NCBI GenBank assembly: GCA_048498395.1
Contig: JBEHYB010000004.1
Span: 1 to 45,960, forward strand
From: Micavibrio_B sp048498395
GTDB lineage: Bacteria > Pseudomonadota > Alphaproteobacteria > Micavibrionales > Micavibrionaceae
DNA length: 45,960 nt
Reading direction: 5' to 3'
Shown here: in pieces, positions 23,351 to 31,706 of the stretch
How the letters are laid out: every line of letters starts with the position of its first letter
Position numbering within the stretch: the stretch's first letter is position 1
The notes under the pieces: generated by a model
Told to the model about the DNA's origin: nothing
Database searches by the model: none
Seen by the model: the letters and a program-made list of their open reading frames with translations, nothing else
Position numbers and translations under genes: made by a program

Positions 23351-24118
23351 ATGAAAAAACTCCCGCTACTCGTCCTTCTTGTCTCGTCTTCCTTTCTTGT
23401 GGGCTGCGTGCCGCTCGGGATCGCAACAGGGGCGGGGGCTGCAGCCGGTATTGCTTCCGCCAAGGAAGGCGGCATCAGATCCGCCGTGACCGACACGGCG
23501 ATCCGCGCCCGCATCAACGATTACTGGTTCAAATACAACACCGAGATGTTCCAGAAACTCGACATGACGGTCGATCAAGGCCGCGTCCTGTTGACAGGTG
23601 TCGTGCAGAAGCCTGAGCACCGCGTCGAAGCCGTGCGTCTCGCCTGGCAGGCCAAAGGTGTCAAGCAGGTCATCAATGAAATCCAGGTTGGTAACGCGCG
23701 CAGCCTCGGCAGCTATGCCAATGACGAATGGATCAGCAGCACTCTGAAAGCGCAGATGGTTTTCAGCAAGGATATCCAGTCGATCAACTACACGATCGAT
23801 ACCGTTCGCGGTGTCGTCTATCTGATGGGTGTCGCGCAATCGCCGAAAGAACTCGATCACGTCATCCGTCTCGCGCGCAAAACCAAAGGTGTCAAACAGG
23901 TCGTTTCCTACGTGAAAATGGTCGGCGAGCCGATCACGTCGATCGCCAACGGTTCGATCAGCAGTCCGTCCGATACTGCGCCTGTCGCATCTCCGCAATC
24001 CACGCTGTATCAGCAACCAACACCAGTATTTCAGGGTACGGACAGTTCTCCTTCGACACCCGCCCCGAGCCTGACACCGTCTAAGTCCGACATTCAAAGT
24101 GAAGTACTGCCGCCCTGA
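23351..24118 (+). CDS. Lipoprotein with two BON domains
   Basis: The signal peptide ends in SFLVGC with the modified cysteine at C19. Two BON domains follow (about 45-115 and 120-195), each with the pattern of a Val/Gly-rich GRVLLTGVV or GVVYLMGVA strand and KGVKQVxN or KGVKQVVS. BON domains bind phospholipid surfaces, as in OsmY and DolP. The last 60 residues are Ser/Pro/Thr-rich. I chose the ATG at 23351, preceded by AGGAA, for 255 residues; the open frame upstream overlaps yraN and has no signal peptide. A role in outer-membrane integrity, like DolP, is inferred; DolP is likewise encoded near yraN and rsmI in enterobacteria. Confidence 0.85.
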   Translation: MKKLPLLVLLVSSSFLVGCVPLGIATGAGAAAGIASAKEGGIRSAVTDTAIRARINDYWFKYNTEMFQKLDMTVDQGRVLLTGVVQKPEHRVEAVRLAWQAKGVKQVINEIQVGNARSLGSYANDEWISSTLKAQMVFSKDIQSINYTIDTVRGVVYLMGVAQSPKELDHVIRLARKTKGVKQVVSYVKMVGEPITSIANGSISSPSDTAPVASPQSTLYQQPTPVFQGTDSSPSTPAPSLTPSKSDIQSEVLPP

Positions 24119-24123
24119 TAGGG

Positions 24124-24966
24124 ATGTCAAACATGAACGCATCCATCCTGGAAAGATTAGGAGCCATATCGGATCAGGAAATTCCTCTCGCTGAAACGGC
24201 ATTGCAACTTTCTGCCGCCCAGCGTCCAGGGCTCGATCTCGATCGCTATCGGCATCATCTTGATAAAATCAGCGACGATGTAAAAAACCGGCACGCGGCA
24301 TTGCTGGAGGCTGGCGCGGATGATTCCGCTGAAACGAAACTCGCCGCGCTCAAACATATTATTTCCGACCAGTATAAATACGAAGGCGACAAGGATAATT
24401 ACGACGATCTGCAAAATGCCGATCTGCCGAGTGTCATCGATCGCCGCAAAGGTCTGCCGATCGCGCTTGCCATCATCACACTGCACGCGTCGCAGGCGCA
24501 AGGGTGGGAGATGGAGGGACTGAATTTCCCCGGGCATTTTCTACTCAGGCTGCAACAGGGGCCGCACCGCCTGATCACGGATCCTTTCAATAATTTCCAG
24601 ATCATGCAGGCGGCGGATTTACGCAATCTCCTGAAGAAAATAGCCGGCCCTGATGCCGAGCTGTCTTCCAGTTTTTATGAGCCGGCGACGAGCCGGGATA
24701 TCCTTATCAGGCTCCAGAACAACATCAAGCATCGCCAGATCGAACATGAAGACTATCAGGCTGCGCTTGAGACGGTTAAGCAGATGCGGCTCATCGCGCC
24801 GCTTGAATACCGGCTTTTATTCGATTCGGGCGTGCTTCATGCGCGAACAGGCCATATTTTACAGGCGATAGAGATACTTGAGGAATATCTGAAACATGCG
24901 CCCGGCCACCAGGACCGCTATGATGCCCAGCTCTTTCTGAGCTCGCTTCGAGACAGCCTTCAATAA
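24124..24966 (+). CDS. SirB1-like protein (transglutaminase-like domain plus TPR)
   Basis: The 280-residue protein matches the SirB1/YchA family. Its core is RRKGLPIALAIITLHASQA with the hallmark LNFPGHFLLRL at about 137-147 and an LITDPFN segment. This domain is derived from transglutaminases but normally lacks the catalytic cysteine. The C-terminal 90 residues contain tetratricopeptide-like helices (YQAALETVKQMR and AIEILEEYLKHAPG). The function of the family is unclear. An ATG nine bases further in (24133) is an equally good start. It lies 5 bases after the BON gene and is probably co-transcribed. Confidence 0.8.
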   Translation: MSNMNASILERLGAISDQEIPLAETALQLSAAQRPGLDLDRYRHHLDKISDDVKNRHAALLEAGADDSAETKLAALKHIISDQYKYEGDKDNYDDLQNADLPSVIDRRKGLPIALAIITLHASQAQGWEMEGLNFPGHFLLRLQQGPHRLITDPFNNFQIMQAADLRNLLKKIAGPDAELSSSFYEPATSRDILIRLQNNIKHRQIEHEDYQAALETVKQMRLIAPLEYRLLFDSGVLHARTGHILQAIEILEEYLKHAPGHQDRYDAQLFLSSLRDSLQ

Positions 24967-25063
24967 GTTTAAAAAATAGTAAATAAATTGCTCTCGACCC
25001 CTTGTTTCCCTAGTGATTCGAGATTATTACTAATTCAAGTTTTTACACCCTGTCCCCCCAACC

Positions 25064-25092
25064 CTGGATAAGTTTGTATTAGTTTATATAAT
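25064..25092 (+). promoter_or_regulatory. Candidate pal promoter
   Basis: A perfect TATAAT at 25087-25092 follows a weak -35 (CTGGAT at 25064-25069) with a 17-base spacer. Transcription would start about 25 bases before the pal ATG, and GGAG lies about ten bases before the ATG. Confidence 0.5.
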
Positions 25093-25123
25093 TCGTCTGT
25101 TAGAACCAAAAAGGAGCTTTAAA

Positions 25124-25639
25124 ATGGTCTCGCGCGCGTTGCTGGTAATGTCAGCAGTTCTTCTTCTCTCTGCCTGTTCATCTGATGACGAGGCTGTCGA
25201 TACATCCATGAACGGCACTGGCGCGACTGGCGTTACTGCGAACGGTTCTGATTTCGGTACGGCTCCTGTCAATGGCGTAACACCTGGTACACAGCAAGAC
25301 CTCGTTGTGAACGTTGGTGATCGCGTATTCTTCAACTACGACGAAAGCGAACTTTCCGCTGAAGCCCGTACGACACTCGACAAACAAGCTGCATGGCTGA
25401 AACAATATCCAAATGTTTCAATCACAGTTGAAGGTCACTCTGACGAACGCGGTACACGTGAGTACAACCTGGCTCTCGGTGAGCGCCGCGCAAACTCTGT
25501 GAAAAGCTACCTCCTGTCACAAGGCGTTGATGCTTCACGCGTTCAAACAATCAGCTACGGTAAAGAGCGTCCAGCAGTTGCTGAAGCGAACCCAGCCGGC
25601 TGGGCACAAAACCGTCGCGGCGTAACAGTCGTCAACTAA
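25124..25639 (+). CDS. pal: Peptidoglycan-associated lipoprotein Pal
   Basis: Pal anchors the outer membrane to peptidoglycan and works with TolB. The lipoprotein signal ends in LLLSAC with the cysteine at C18. The OmpA-type domain covers about residues 65-171: VFFNYDESELSAEA, the VEGHSDERGTREYNLALGE peptidoglycan-binding segment and the NRRG motif are all intact. Length 171 is normal. It has its own promoter-like -10 and a good ribosome site. The usual upstream partner tolB is not here; the next gene upstream is the SirB1-like gene. Confidence 0.95.
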   Translation: MVSRALLVMSAVLLLSACSSDDEAVDTSMNGTGATGVTANGSDFGTAPVNGVTPGTQQDLVVNVGDRVFFNYDESELSAEARTTLDKQAAWLKQYPNVSITVEGHSDERGTREYNLALGERRANSVKSYLLSQGVDASRVQTISYGKERPAVAEANPAGWAQNRRGVTVVN

Positions 25640-25667
25640 TTTAAGGAAAGAAGGGCGATCTCCGAAA

Positions 25668-26735
25668 ATGAAACATTCTTTTTCTTTTCGTCCTTCTTCC
25701 ATTTCTGACCTATTAAATAACCGGGCCGCAAGGATGTTCAGCATCTCTGCGGCCTGTTTTATTCTGGCGAGCCCTGGCGCTTTCGCTGAAGATCTTGAGA
25801 ATTTCAACAGATCGGGCACGGTGCCGGTTGTTGTCAAGGAAGCGCCCGTCCGTTACGGCAGCGGCTTCACACCAACCGCGATTTCCCCTTCATCTGGTTC
25901 GGATAGCAGCAATAATTACGATGATATGTCTGGCGGCGCGCCGGCTCCAACGATTTCATCTTCTTCATCGGGTAATTCATATCAGGCCAATTTGGAAGTC
26001 AGGCTTTCAGATCTCGAAGGACAGATGCGTTCTTTGCGTGGCCAGATGGAAGAGAAGGATCACGAGATTTCACAACTCAAAGATCGTCTGGACAAGGCTC
26101 TCTCCGATATCGATATGCGCCTCAATCAAGGTAATGCCGGTGCCGCCATGCCGCAAAATCCTGCGCCGTCTTCATCGGGAAACCTGCAGGCGAACGACCT
26201 GACATCTTCATCAGTACCGCCGCAGCCGAACGCCTATGGCGCGATTGCCGCCGATCCGAAAGCCGCAGCTCCTGCGAATTCGCCGACACAGCAAAATTTG
26301 GGTTCGATCAAATCCGCCCCGGGCGGTGCATCGATCGCGCCGTCATCCGGCGATATCGCAAGCCAGTATGAAAGCGCCTTTTCAAAACTGAAAGGCGGTG
26401 ATTACCAGAATGCGCAGATCGAATTCGACCGCTTCCTGAAAGCAAATCCGGGACATCCGTTATCCGCAAATGCGACTTACTGGTACGGCGAAACATTCTA
26501 CGCCCAGCAGAAATTCTCTGAAGCCTCACGCATCTTCGCTGAAAGCTATAAGAAATATCCGAAAGGTCCTAAGGCTGCCGATTCATTGTTGAAGCTTGGC
26601 ATGTCGCTGGGCGGTGCCGGTAAAACCAAGGAAGCCTGTGTTTCCCTGAAACAATTGAAGAAACAATATCCTGCCGGTAATAGCACGCTCCTCCACCGCG
26701 CGGATCAGGAAATGAGCAAACTGGCTTGCAGCTAA
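25668..26735 (+). CDS. cpoB: Cell division coordinator CpoB (YbgF)
   Basis: CpoB is the periplasmic Tol-Pal partner that links outer-membrane constriction to peptidoglycan synthesis. A signal peptide (about 1-40, ending in GAFA) is followed by a coiled-coil trimerisation segment (about 105-150, LEVRLSDLEGQMRSLRGQM), a Ser/Pro/Ala/Asn-rich linker and three tetratricopeptide repeats (about 235-350, YESAFSKLKGGDYQNAQIEF, then ANATYWYGETFYAQ). This is the standard YbgF layout, with a linker longer than in E. coli. It follows pal by 28 bases and overlaps tilS by 10 bases. Confidence 0.9.
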   Translation: MKHSFSFRPSSISDLLNNRAARMFSISAACFILASPGAFAEDLENFNRSGTVPVVVKEAPVRYGSGFTPTAISPSSGSDSSNNYDDMSGGAPAPTISSSSSGNSYQANLEVRLSDLEGQMRSLRGQMEEKDHEISQLKDRLDKALSDIDMRLNQGNAGAAMPQNPAPSSSGNLQANDLTSSSVPPQPNAYGAIAADPKAAAPANSPTQQNLGSIKSAPGGASIAPSSGDIASQYESAFSKLKGGDYQNAQIEFDRFLKANPGHPLSANATYWYGETFYAQQKFSEASRIFAESYKKYPKGPKAADSLLKLGMSLGGAGKTKEACVSLKQLKKQYPAGNSTLLHRADQEMSKLACS

Positions 26736-27724
26736 TCACGCAAAAAAGCTTTTCCGATCTTCTTGCTTCTCTCAACGACTTCACTCACGAAAAAAAACTC
26801 GCAGTCGCTGTCTCGGGTGGATGCGATTCCATCGCACTCGGCTATCTACTGTCTCAATTCGCCAAAAAGAATGAAATTGACCTGCATATACTGACGGTTG
26901 ACCATGGCCTGCGTGCGGAATCCAAAAAGGAAGCAAGAAAAGTCGCGCAATGGGTCGTAGACTGGCCGCAAGTCACTCATAAAATCCTGAACTGGGCAGG
27001 GGACAAGCCTAAAGCCCGTATTCAGGAAGAGGCCCGCAAGGCGCGTTACGCGCTGATGTCGAAATATTGCCAGAAGCAGAAGATTAAATATTTGTTCCTG
27101 GCGCATCACGGCGACGATCAGGTGGAGACTTTCCTGTTCCGGCTTGCCAAGGGCAGCGGGGTCGACGGTCTCTCCGTTATGCCCGCTCTGCAAAAGCAGA
27201 AGGACGTGACATTGGTGCGGCCCTGCCTGTCCCTGTCGCATGAAGACCTGATCGCGGTCTGTAAAAAGAACCGTCTGGAATGGATTGAAGACCCGTCAAA
27301 CATCTCTGACAAGTATGCGCGGGTGCGTTTGCGTCAGTCGAAGGAGGTTCTGGAGCGTGAAGGCCTGACTGTTGAGCGGGTTCTAACGCTTACCAAACGT
27401 CTTGAGCGTGTTCGTAATGCGCTGGAGCAAGTTACTGAAAAGGAAGAAAAAAACTGCACTCTTAAAGTTGCGACGCAGCGTATCGAAATTGATTTTTTGA
27501 AACTGAAAGCGCTGCCGAAGGAAATCGGGCTGCGTATCATCCAGAATGCGATCGGGCGTATTTCCGGTCCAAGGCCTTATCCGCCGTCGCTGCAAATCCT
27601 TGAACAGATCACCGATGAAATCTATGACGGGGATGACTTCAAGGCATCGACACTGGCGGGCTGTGTGATCAGGCATCACAAGGCGAAGAAAATAATCTCG
27701 GTGTCACGGGAAAAGCCGGACTAG
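26726..27724 (+). CDS. tilS: tRNA(Ile)-lysidine synthase TilS
   Basis: TilS adds lysine to C34 of the tRNA that reads AUA codons. The PP-loop motif SGGCDS lies at residues 30-35, and the helix LAHHGDDQVETFLFRLAKGSG follows. The 332-residue protein lacks the long C-terminal extension of the E. coli enzyme, as is common in alphaproteobacteria. The start is TTG at 26726, ten bases inside cpoB; no ATG exists before the PP-loop. Its TAG stop lies in a CTAG shared with the convergent small membrane protein gene. Confidence 0.92.
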   Translation: MQLITQKSFSDLLASLNDFTHEKKLAVAVSGGCDSIALGYLLSQFAKKNEIDLHILTVDHGLRAESKKEARKVAQWVVDWPQVTHKILNWAGDKPKARIQEEARKARYALMSKYCQKQKIKYLFLAHHGDDQVETFLFRLAKGSGVDGLSVMPALQKQKDVTLVRPCLSLSHEDLIAVCKKNRLEWIEDPSNISDKYARVRLRQSKEVLEREGLTVERVLTLTKRLERVRNALEQVTEKEEKNCTLKVATQRIEIDFLKLKALPKEIGLRIIQNAIGRISGPRPYPPSLQILEQITDEIYDGDDFKASTLAGCVIRHHKAKKIISVSREKPD

Positions 27725-28074
27725 TTTTTATCTTCACGCCCTTCGGCATGGAAGTGATGCATCATACGGTGTACCCAGGGACCGAGCAGGATTCCCATCA
27801 ATCCCAATATGACAAGACCGCTGTAGAGGGAATAGGCGGAAGCGAAGATTTTGACGCTGTCATTTTGCATCGCGGCAACCGGACCCATACCACCGAGAAT
27901 CATCGAGGCTTCGAGCAGTGAATCAATCCATGGCAGATCGCCAAGAAAATGGTAGCCGATGATCCCGGCCGTGAGCGAGGCAGCGATAATGGCGACCGCC
28001 AGCTTGACGGAATTGAATACGCGCTGGTGCCATTTGGCACGGCTGAGAAGGGGCTGGGATTTGTGTTCGAACAT
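27721..28074 (-). CDS. Small membrane protein of unknown function
   Basis: The 117-residue protein has two confident membrane helices (about 22-46 and 76-100) and a weaker hydrophobic stretch between them (about 52-68). The N-terminus is basic, and the C-terminus ends in a His-rich tail (RMMHHFHAEG) that might bind a metal. I do not recognise the family with certainty; similar small proteins occur in proteobacteria. It is convergent with tilS and divergent from ftsH. No function is proposed. Confidence 0.65.
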   Translation of the reverse strand: MFEHKSQPLLSRAKWHQRVFNSVKLAVAIIAASLTAGIIGYHFLGDLPWIDSLLEASMILGGMGPVAAMQNDSVKIFASAYSLYSGLVILGLMGILLGPWVHRMMHHFHAEGREDKN

Positions 28075-28138
28075 GAATTTAACTATAAACCATAGCTATT
28101 AAGTTAAAAACCTTGGATTTTCAAAGTTCTGGCATATT

Positions 28139-28144
28139 TATACT
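28139..28144 (+). promoter_or_regulatory. Candidate -10 element of ftsH
   Basis: TATACT matches five of six consensus bases and lies 60 bases before the GTG start. No convincing -35 hexamer is visible. AAGGA at 28193-28197 is the ribosome site. Confidence 0.35.
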
Positions 28145-28203
28145 ATTAGACTGAAAGCCCGAAACCATTTAGAATTAAGGCTTCACATTAAGAAGGATTT
28201 CCC

Positions 28204-30123
28204 GTGCAAGGTCTAGGTCGTAATGCATTGTTCTGGCTGGCGATTATTTTAACGCTGGCATTTCTTTTCAGCGTCTTTCAAAAGTCCCAGCAGGGGACCG
28301 ACAAACAATCCGAAGCGCTTGCTTATAGCGATTTCATGTCGTCCGCCAAGTCCGGCTCGATTTCCGACGTGACGGTCAAGGGCCAGGATATTTCCGGCCA
28401 TTACGCAAGCTCCGGCGGCGCATTCCGCACGACGGTGCCGCCACAGGAAAACGTGGTCGACCGCCTGCAGGGGACGGGTGTCCGCATCAAGGCCGAGAAA
28501 CTTGACCCTGAACAGATGAGCGTGCTCGGCGTCATCCTCTCATGGTTCCCGATGCTGCTTTTAATCGGCGTATGGATTTTCTTTATGCGCCAGATGCAGG
28601 GCAAGGGCGGCGGCGGCGCGATGGGCTTTGGCAAATCGCGCGCGCGGATGCTGACCGAGAAGCAGGGCCGCGTCACGTTTGACGATGTTGCCGGTATCGA
28701 TGAAGCAAAAGCCGAACTGCAGGAAGTCGTCGAATTCCTCAAAGACCCGCAGAAATTCCAGCGCCTGGGCGGCAAGATTCCAAAAGGCGCTTTGCTCGTC
28801 GGTCCTCCGGGAACGGGTAAGACATTGACCGCGCGCGCTGTCGCCGGTGAAGCCAATGTGCCGTTCTTCACGATCTCCGGTTCCGATTTCGTCGAAATGT
28901 TCGTCGGTGTCGGCGCAAGCCGTGTCCGTGATATGTTCGAACAGGGTAAGAAGAACGCGCCTTGTATCATCTTCATCGATGAGATCGACGCGGTCGGTCG
29001 TCACCGTGGCGCAGGTCTTGGCGGTGGTAACGATGAGCGTGAACAGACATTGAACCAGTTGCTGGTCGAGATGGACGGTTTCGAAGCCAATGAAGGTGTT
29101 ATCATCATCGCGGCGACCAACCGTCCGGATGTTTTGGATCCTGCGCTGTTGCGTCCGGGTCGTTTTGACCGCCAGGTTGTGATCCCGAACCCTGATGTAA
29201 AAGGCCGTGAGAAGATCATCAAGGTTCACATGAAAAAAGTGCCGCTGGCATCCAATGTAGATGCGGCAGTACTTGCGCGTGGCACGCCAGGATTTTCCGG
29301 GGCCGATCTTGCAAACCTCGTCAATGAAGGTGCTTTGCTCGCTGCGCGCAAGAACAAGCGCGTCGTCGGCATGGAAGATTTCGAGGAAGCCAAGGACAAG
29401 GTCATGATGGGAACGGAACGCCGTTCGCTTGTGATGACCGATAATGAGAAGAAACTGACAGCTTACCATGAAGCCGGTCACGCCATTGTTGCGCTGAATG
29501 AAATTGAATCCGATCCGATCCACAAGGCGACAATCGTGCCGCGCGGCCGTGCGCTGGGTATGGTCATGCGCCTGCCTGAAGGTGATCGTATCTCGATGTC
29601 CAAAGCGAAACTCGAGGCCGATCTTGCGGTGGCGATGGGCGGCCGTATCGCTGAGGAAATCATCTTCGGCAAGGAAAAGGTCACGACCGGCGCGTCATCC
29701 GATATTTCGATGGCGACTGAGATTTCCCGTCGCATGGTCACTGAATGGGGCATGTCCGACAAGCTGGGCACGATCCGTTACGTCAACAATCAGGAAGAAG
29801 TCTTCCTCGGTCATTCGGTTTCGCAATCGAAGAATATGTCCGATGACACGGCGGCCCTGATCGACAGCGAAGTCCGTCGCATCGTTGAAGAGGCTTATAC
29901 GCGTGCGAAGACGATCCTGACCGATAAATTGCAGGATTTGCATACGCTGGCCGAAGCCCTGCTTGAATATGAATTGCTCTCGGGCGACGAGATCAAGGCC
30001 TTGCTCAAGGGCGAGAAGATCGTCCGCAACGACAATTCGGATGAAGGTCCTTTGCAATCGAAACCTGCCATCCCTCGCGGCGGCGGTCTGGATATTGGTC
30101 CCGAAAGCCGCGGAACAATATAA
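28204..30123 (+). CDS. ftsH: ATP-dependent zinc metalloprotease FtsH
   Basis: FtsH is the membrane-bound AAA+ protease that degrades misfolded membrane proteins and regulators. Two membrane helices (about 6-25 and 108-127) flank the periplasmic domain. The AAA module has Walker A GPPGTGKT at 200-207, Walker B IIFIDEID, and the second region of homology with ATNRPDVLDPALLRPGRFDR. The zinc site is HEAGH at 422-426. Length 639 is normal. The start is GTG with AAGGA six bases upstream. The order tilS-ftsH-glmM is typical of alphaproteobacteria, here interrupted by the small membrane protein and the thioredoxin/NHL gene. Confidence 0.96.
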   Translation: MQGLGRNALFWLAIILTLAFLFSVFQKSQQGTDKQSEALAYSDFMSSAKSGSISDVTVKGQDISGHYASSGGAFRTTVPPQENVVDRLQGTGVRIKAEKLDPEQMSVLGVILSWFPMLLLIGVWIFFMRQMQGKGGGGAMGFGKSRARMLTEKQGRVTFDDVAGIDEAKAELQEVVEFLKDPQKFQRLGGKIPKGALLVGPPGTGKTLTARAVAGEANVPFFTISGSDFVEMFVGVGASRVRDMFEQGKKNAPCIIFIDEIDAVGRHRGAGLGGGNDEREQTLNQLLVEMDGFEANEGVIIIAATNRPDVLDPALLRPGRFDRQVVIPNPDVKGREKIIKVHMKKVPLASNVDAAVLARGTPGFSGADLANLVNEGALLAARKNKRVVGMEDFEEAKDKVMMGTERRSLVMTDNEKKLTAYHEAGHAIVALNEIESDPIHKATIVPRGRALGMVMRLPEGDRISMSKAKLEADLAVAMGGRIAEEIIFGKEKVTTGASSDISMATEISRRMVTEWGMSDKLGTIRYVNNQEEVFLGHSVSQSKNMSDDTAALIDSEVRRIVEEAYTRAKTILTDKLQDLHTLAEALLEYELLSGDEIKALLKGEKIVRNDNSDEGPLQSKPAIPRGGGLDIGPESRGTI

Positions 30124-30137
30124 ATAAATACCTATGT

Positions 30138-30202
30138 GTCATGCCTGCGAAAGCAGGCATTTCATTTAGTAGAAGAGAGATACCTGCTTTCGCAGGTATG
30201 AC
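30138..30202. repeat. Inverted pair of extragenic palindromic hairpins
   Basis: The first copy (30138-30163) contains ATGCCTGC-GAAA-GCAGGCAT; the second (30177-30202) is the reverse complement version ATACCTGC-TTTC-GCAGGTAT. The full 26-base units match with only three differences, two of which compensate each other in the stem. They lie between ftsH and the next gene and look like a REP-type element. The pair could form one long hairpin and act as a terminator or mRNA 3'-end stabiliser. Confidence 0.85.
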
Positions 30203-30208
30203 GGTAAA

Positions 30209-31633
30209 GTGAAAAAAATTGCCCTCTGTCTTTTAGCATTCTTTCTTGTAACAGGAACGGTCCACGCCGACCCATATGCTACGCTGGCAACCGGCGGCAA
30301 GGGTGGATGGCTCAATACAACCCGCGCCCTGACGGCAGATGATTTTAAAGGCCGCGCGGTGCTTCTGGATTTCTGGACCTATGGCTGTATCAACTGCATG
30401 CAGATCATTCCCGATCTTGAATCCCTTGAGCAGGAATTCGGTAATAAACTCCTGATCGTTGGCGTGCATTCGGCGAAATTCCAGGGCGAACAGGGGAATG
30501 AGCGCATTGAGTTCGCGATCAAACGTTTTGGCCTGAAACATCCGGTTATCAATGATTCAGATTTTGTGATCTGGAATTCTTATGATGTGAAGGCCTGGCC
30601 GACGCAGATTCTGCTTGACCCTGACGGCAAGGAAATCGCGCGATATTCGGGCGAGGGGCATAAAGACGAAATCGCCAAAGATATAGAATCTCTTTCTATA
30701 AATTCAGACCTTGCTGCCGCTCCTGTCGTGAAGGCAGAAGATAAAACCGTGCTGTTATTCCCGTCCCGTATGATCGTTTACGGCCAGAATTTCGCCATCG
30801 CCGATATGGGGCATAACCGCATTCTGGTGACAGATAAAGGCGGTAAAATCCTCTATAAAATAGGCGCTGGGACGAAAGGGCTAAAAGACGGCAACCTTTC
30901 GACCGCACAGTTTAACGCGCCGCGCGGTATCGCCGCGATAGACGATAAAGTCTATGTCGCGGATACCGGCAATCATGCGCTGCGCGAGATCGACCTAAAG
31001 GCAAAAACTGTCGCGACGCTGGCGGGCAATGGCATACGCGGACAGAGGGATCATCTCGCCTCGCCATGGGATGTGGCCGATGATAATGACGGAAATATTG
31101 TCATCGCCAATGCGGGTACGCATCAATTGCTGAGCTATGATCTGAAAGATAAAAAGCTTTCGACACTGGCAGGAACGGGGCGGGAAGATATCAAAGACGG
31201 TGCCGCGCTCGAGGCCGATCTTGCCCAGCCAAGCGCGATCTCAATTGTCGATAAAACCATCTATTTTGTCGATGCAGAGAGTTCGGCTTTGCGCATGCTC
31301 AAAGACGGAAAGGTTCAAACATTGATTGGGACCGGATTGTTCGATTTTGGCCTCAAAGATGGTAAATATCCGGAAGCCAGATTGCAGCATCCGCAGGGCC
31401 TGTCGGCGAGCGCAGAGAAAATCTATATCGCGGATACCTACAATAACGCGATCCGCGTCTATGACCTGAAGTCAGAGGCTCTTTCGAGCCTGACATTGGA
31501 GGAAAAACTCAACGAGCCGGGTAGTATCTCGGTTGCAGGCGATATGGCCTATATCGTCGATACGAATGATAATACGATCCGCCAGATTGACCTTAAAACT
31601 GGCAAAGCCGGCGATTTCTCCATACAGCCTTAA
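30209..31633 (+). CDS. Secreted thioredoxin-like protein with NHL repeats (NHLRC2-like)
   Basis: A signal peptide (about 1-21, ending in VHA) leads to a thioredoxin-fold domain with a CINC motif in FWTYGCINCMQI at about 55-66; the pattern WxxxCINC is typical of TlpA/NHLRC2 proteins. Residues about 180-470 form a six-bladed NHL beta propeller (repeats such as PRGIAAIDDKVYVADTGNHA). Together this is the NHLRC2 layout, in a 474-residue exported protein. It is probably a periplasmic thiol-disulfide or binding protein. The start is GTG immediately after the palindromic repeat pair, with no clear ribosome site, so the start is less sure. Confidence 0.82.
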   Translation: MKKIALCLLAFFLVTGTVHADPYATLATGGKGGWLNTTRALTADDFKGRAVLLDFWTYGCINCMQIIPDLESLEQEFGNKLLIVGVHSAKFQGEQGNERIEFAIKRFGLKHPVINDSDFVIWNSYDVKAWPTQILLDPDGKEIARYSGEGHKDEIAKDIESLSINSDLAAAPVVKAEDKTVLLFPSRMIVYGQNFAIADMGHNRILVTDKGGKILYKIGAGTKGLKDGNLSTAQFNAPRGIAAIDDKVYVADTGNHALREIDLKAKTVATLAGNGIRGQRDHLASPWDVADDNDGNIVIANAGTHQLLSYDLKDKKLSTLAGTGREDIKDGAALEADLAQPSAISIVDKTIYFVDAESSALRMLKDGKVQTLIGTGLFDFGLKDGKYPEARLQHPQGLSASAEKIYIADTYNNAIRVYDLKSEALSSLTLEEKLNEPGSISVAGDMAYIVDTNDNTIRQIDLKTGKAGDFSIQP

Positions 31634-31706
31634 TAATATGTCAAAAATCTTGAAGTGGGCCGAAATTCAGCTAGGATAAGGGCTTAAACCTCGTTAAAAA
31701 GTCCCC

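Noticed and set aside
23366..24202. 278-codon minus-strand frame
   Set aside because: It is antisense to the BON lipoprotein gene, whose signal peptide and domains are convincing.
28561..29523. 320-codon minus-strand frame antisense to ftsH
   Set aside because: FtsH has all its catalytic motifs; the antisense translation is low-quality.
30138..30202. Hairpin pair considered as a tRNA or IS remnant
   Set aside because: There is no cloverleaf, no transposase and no target duplication; the simple inverted units fit an extragenic palindromic element.
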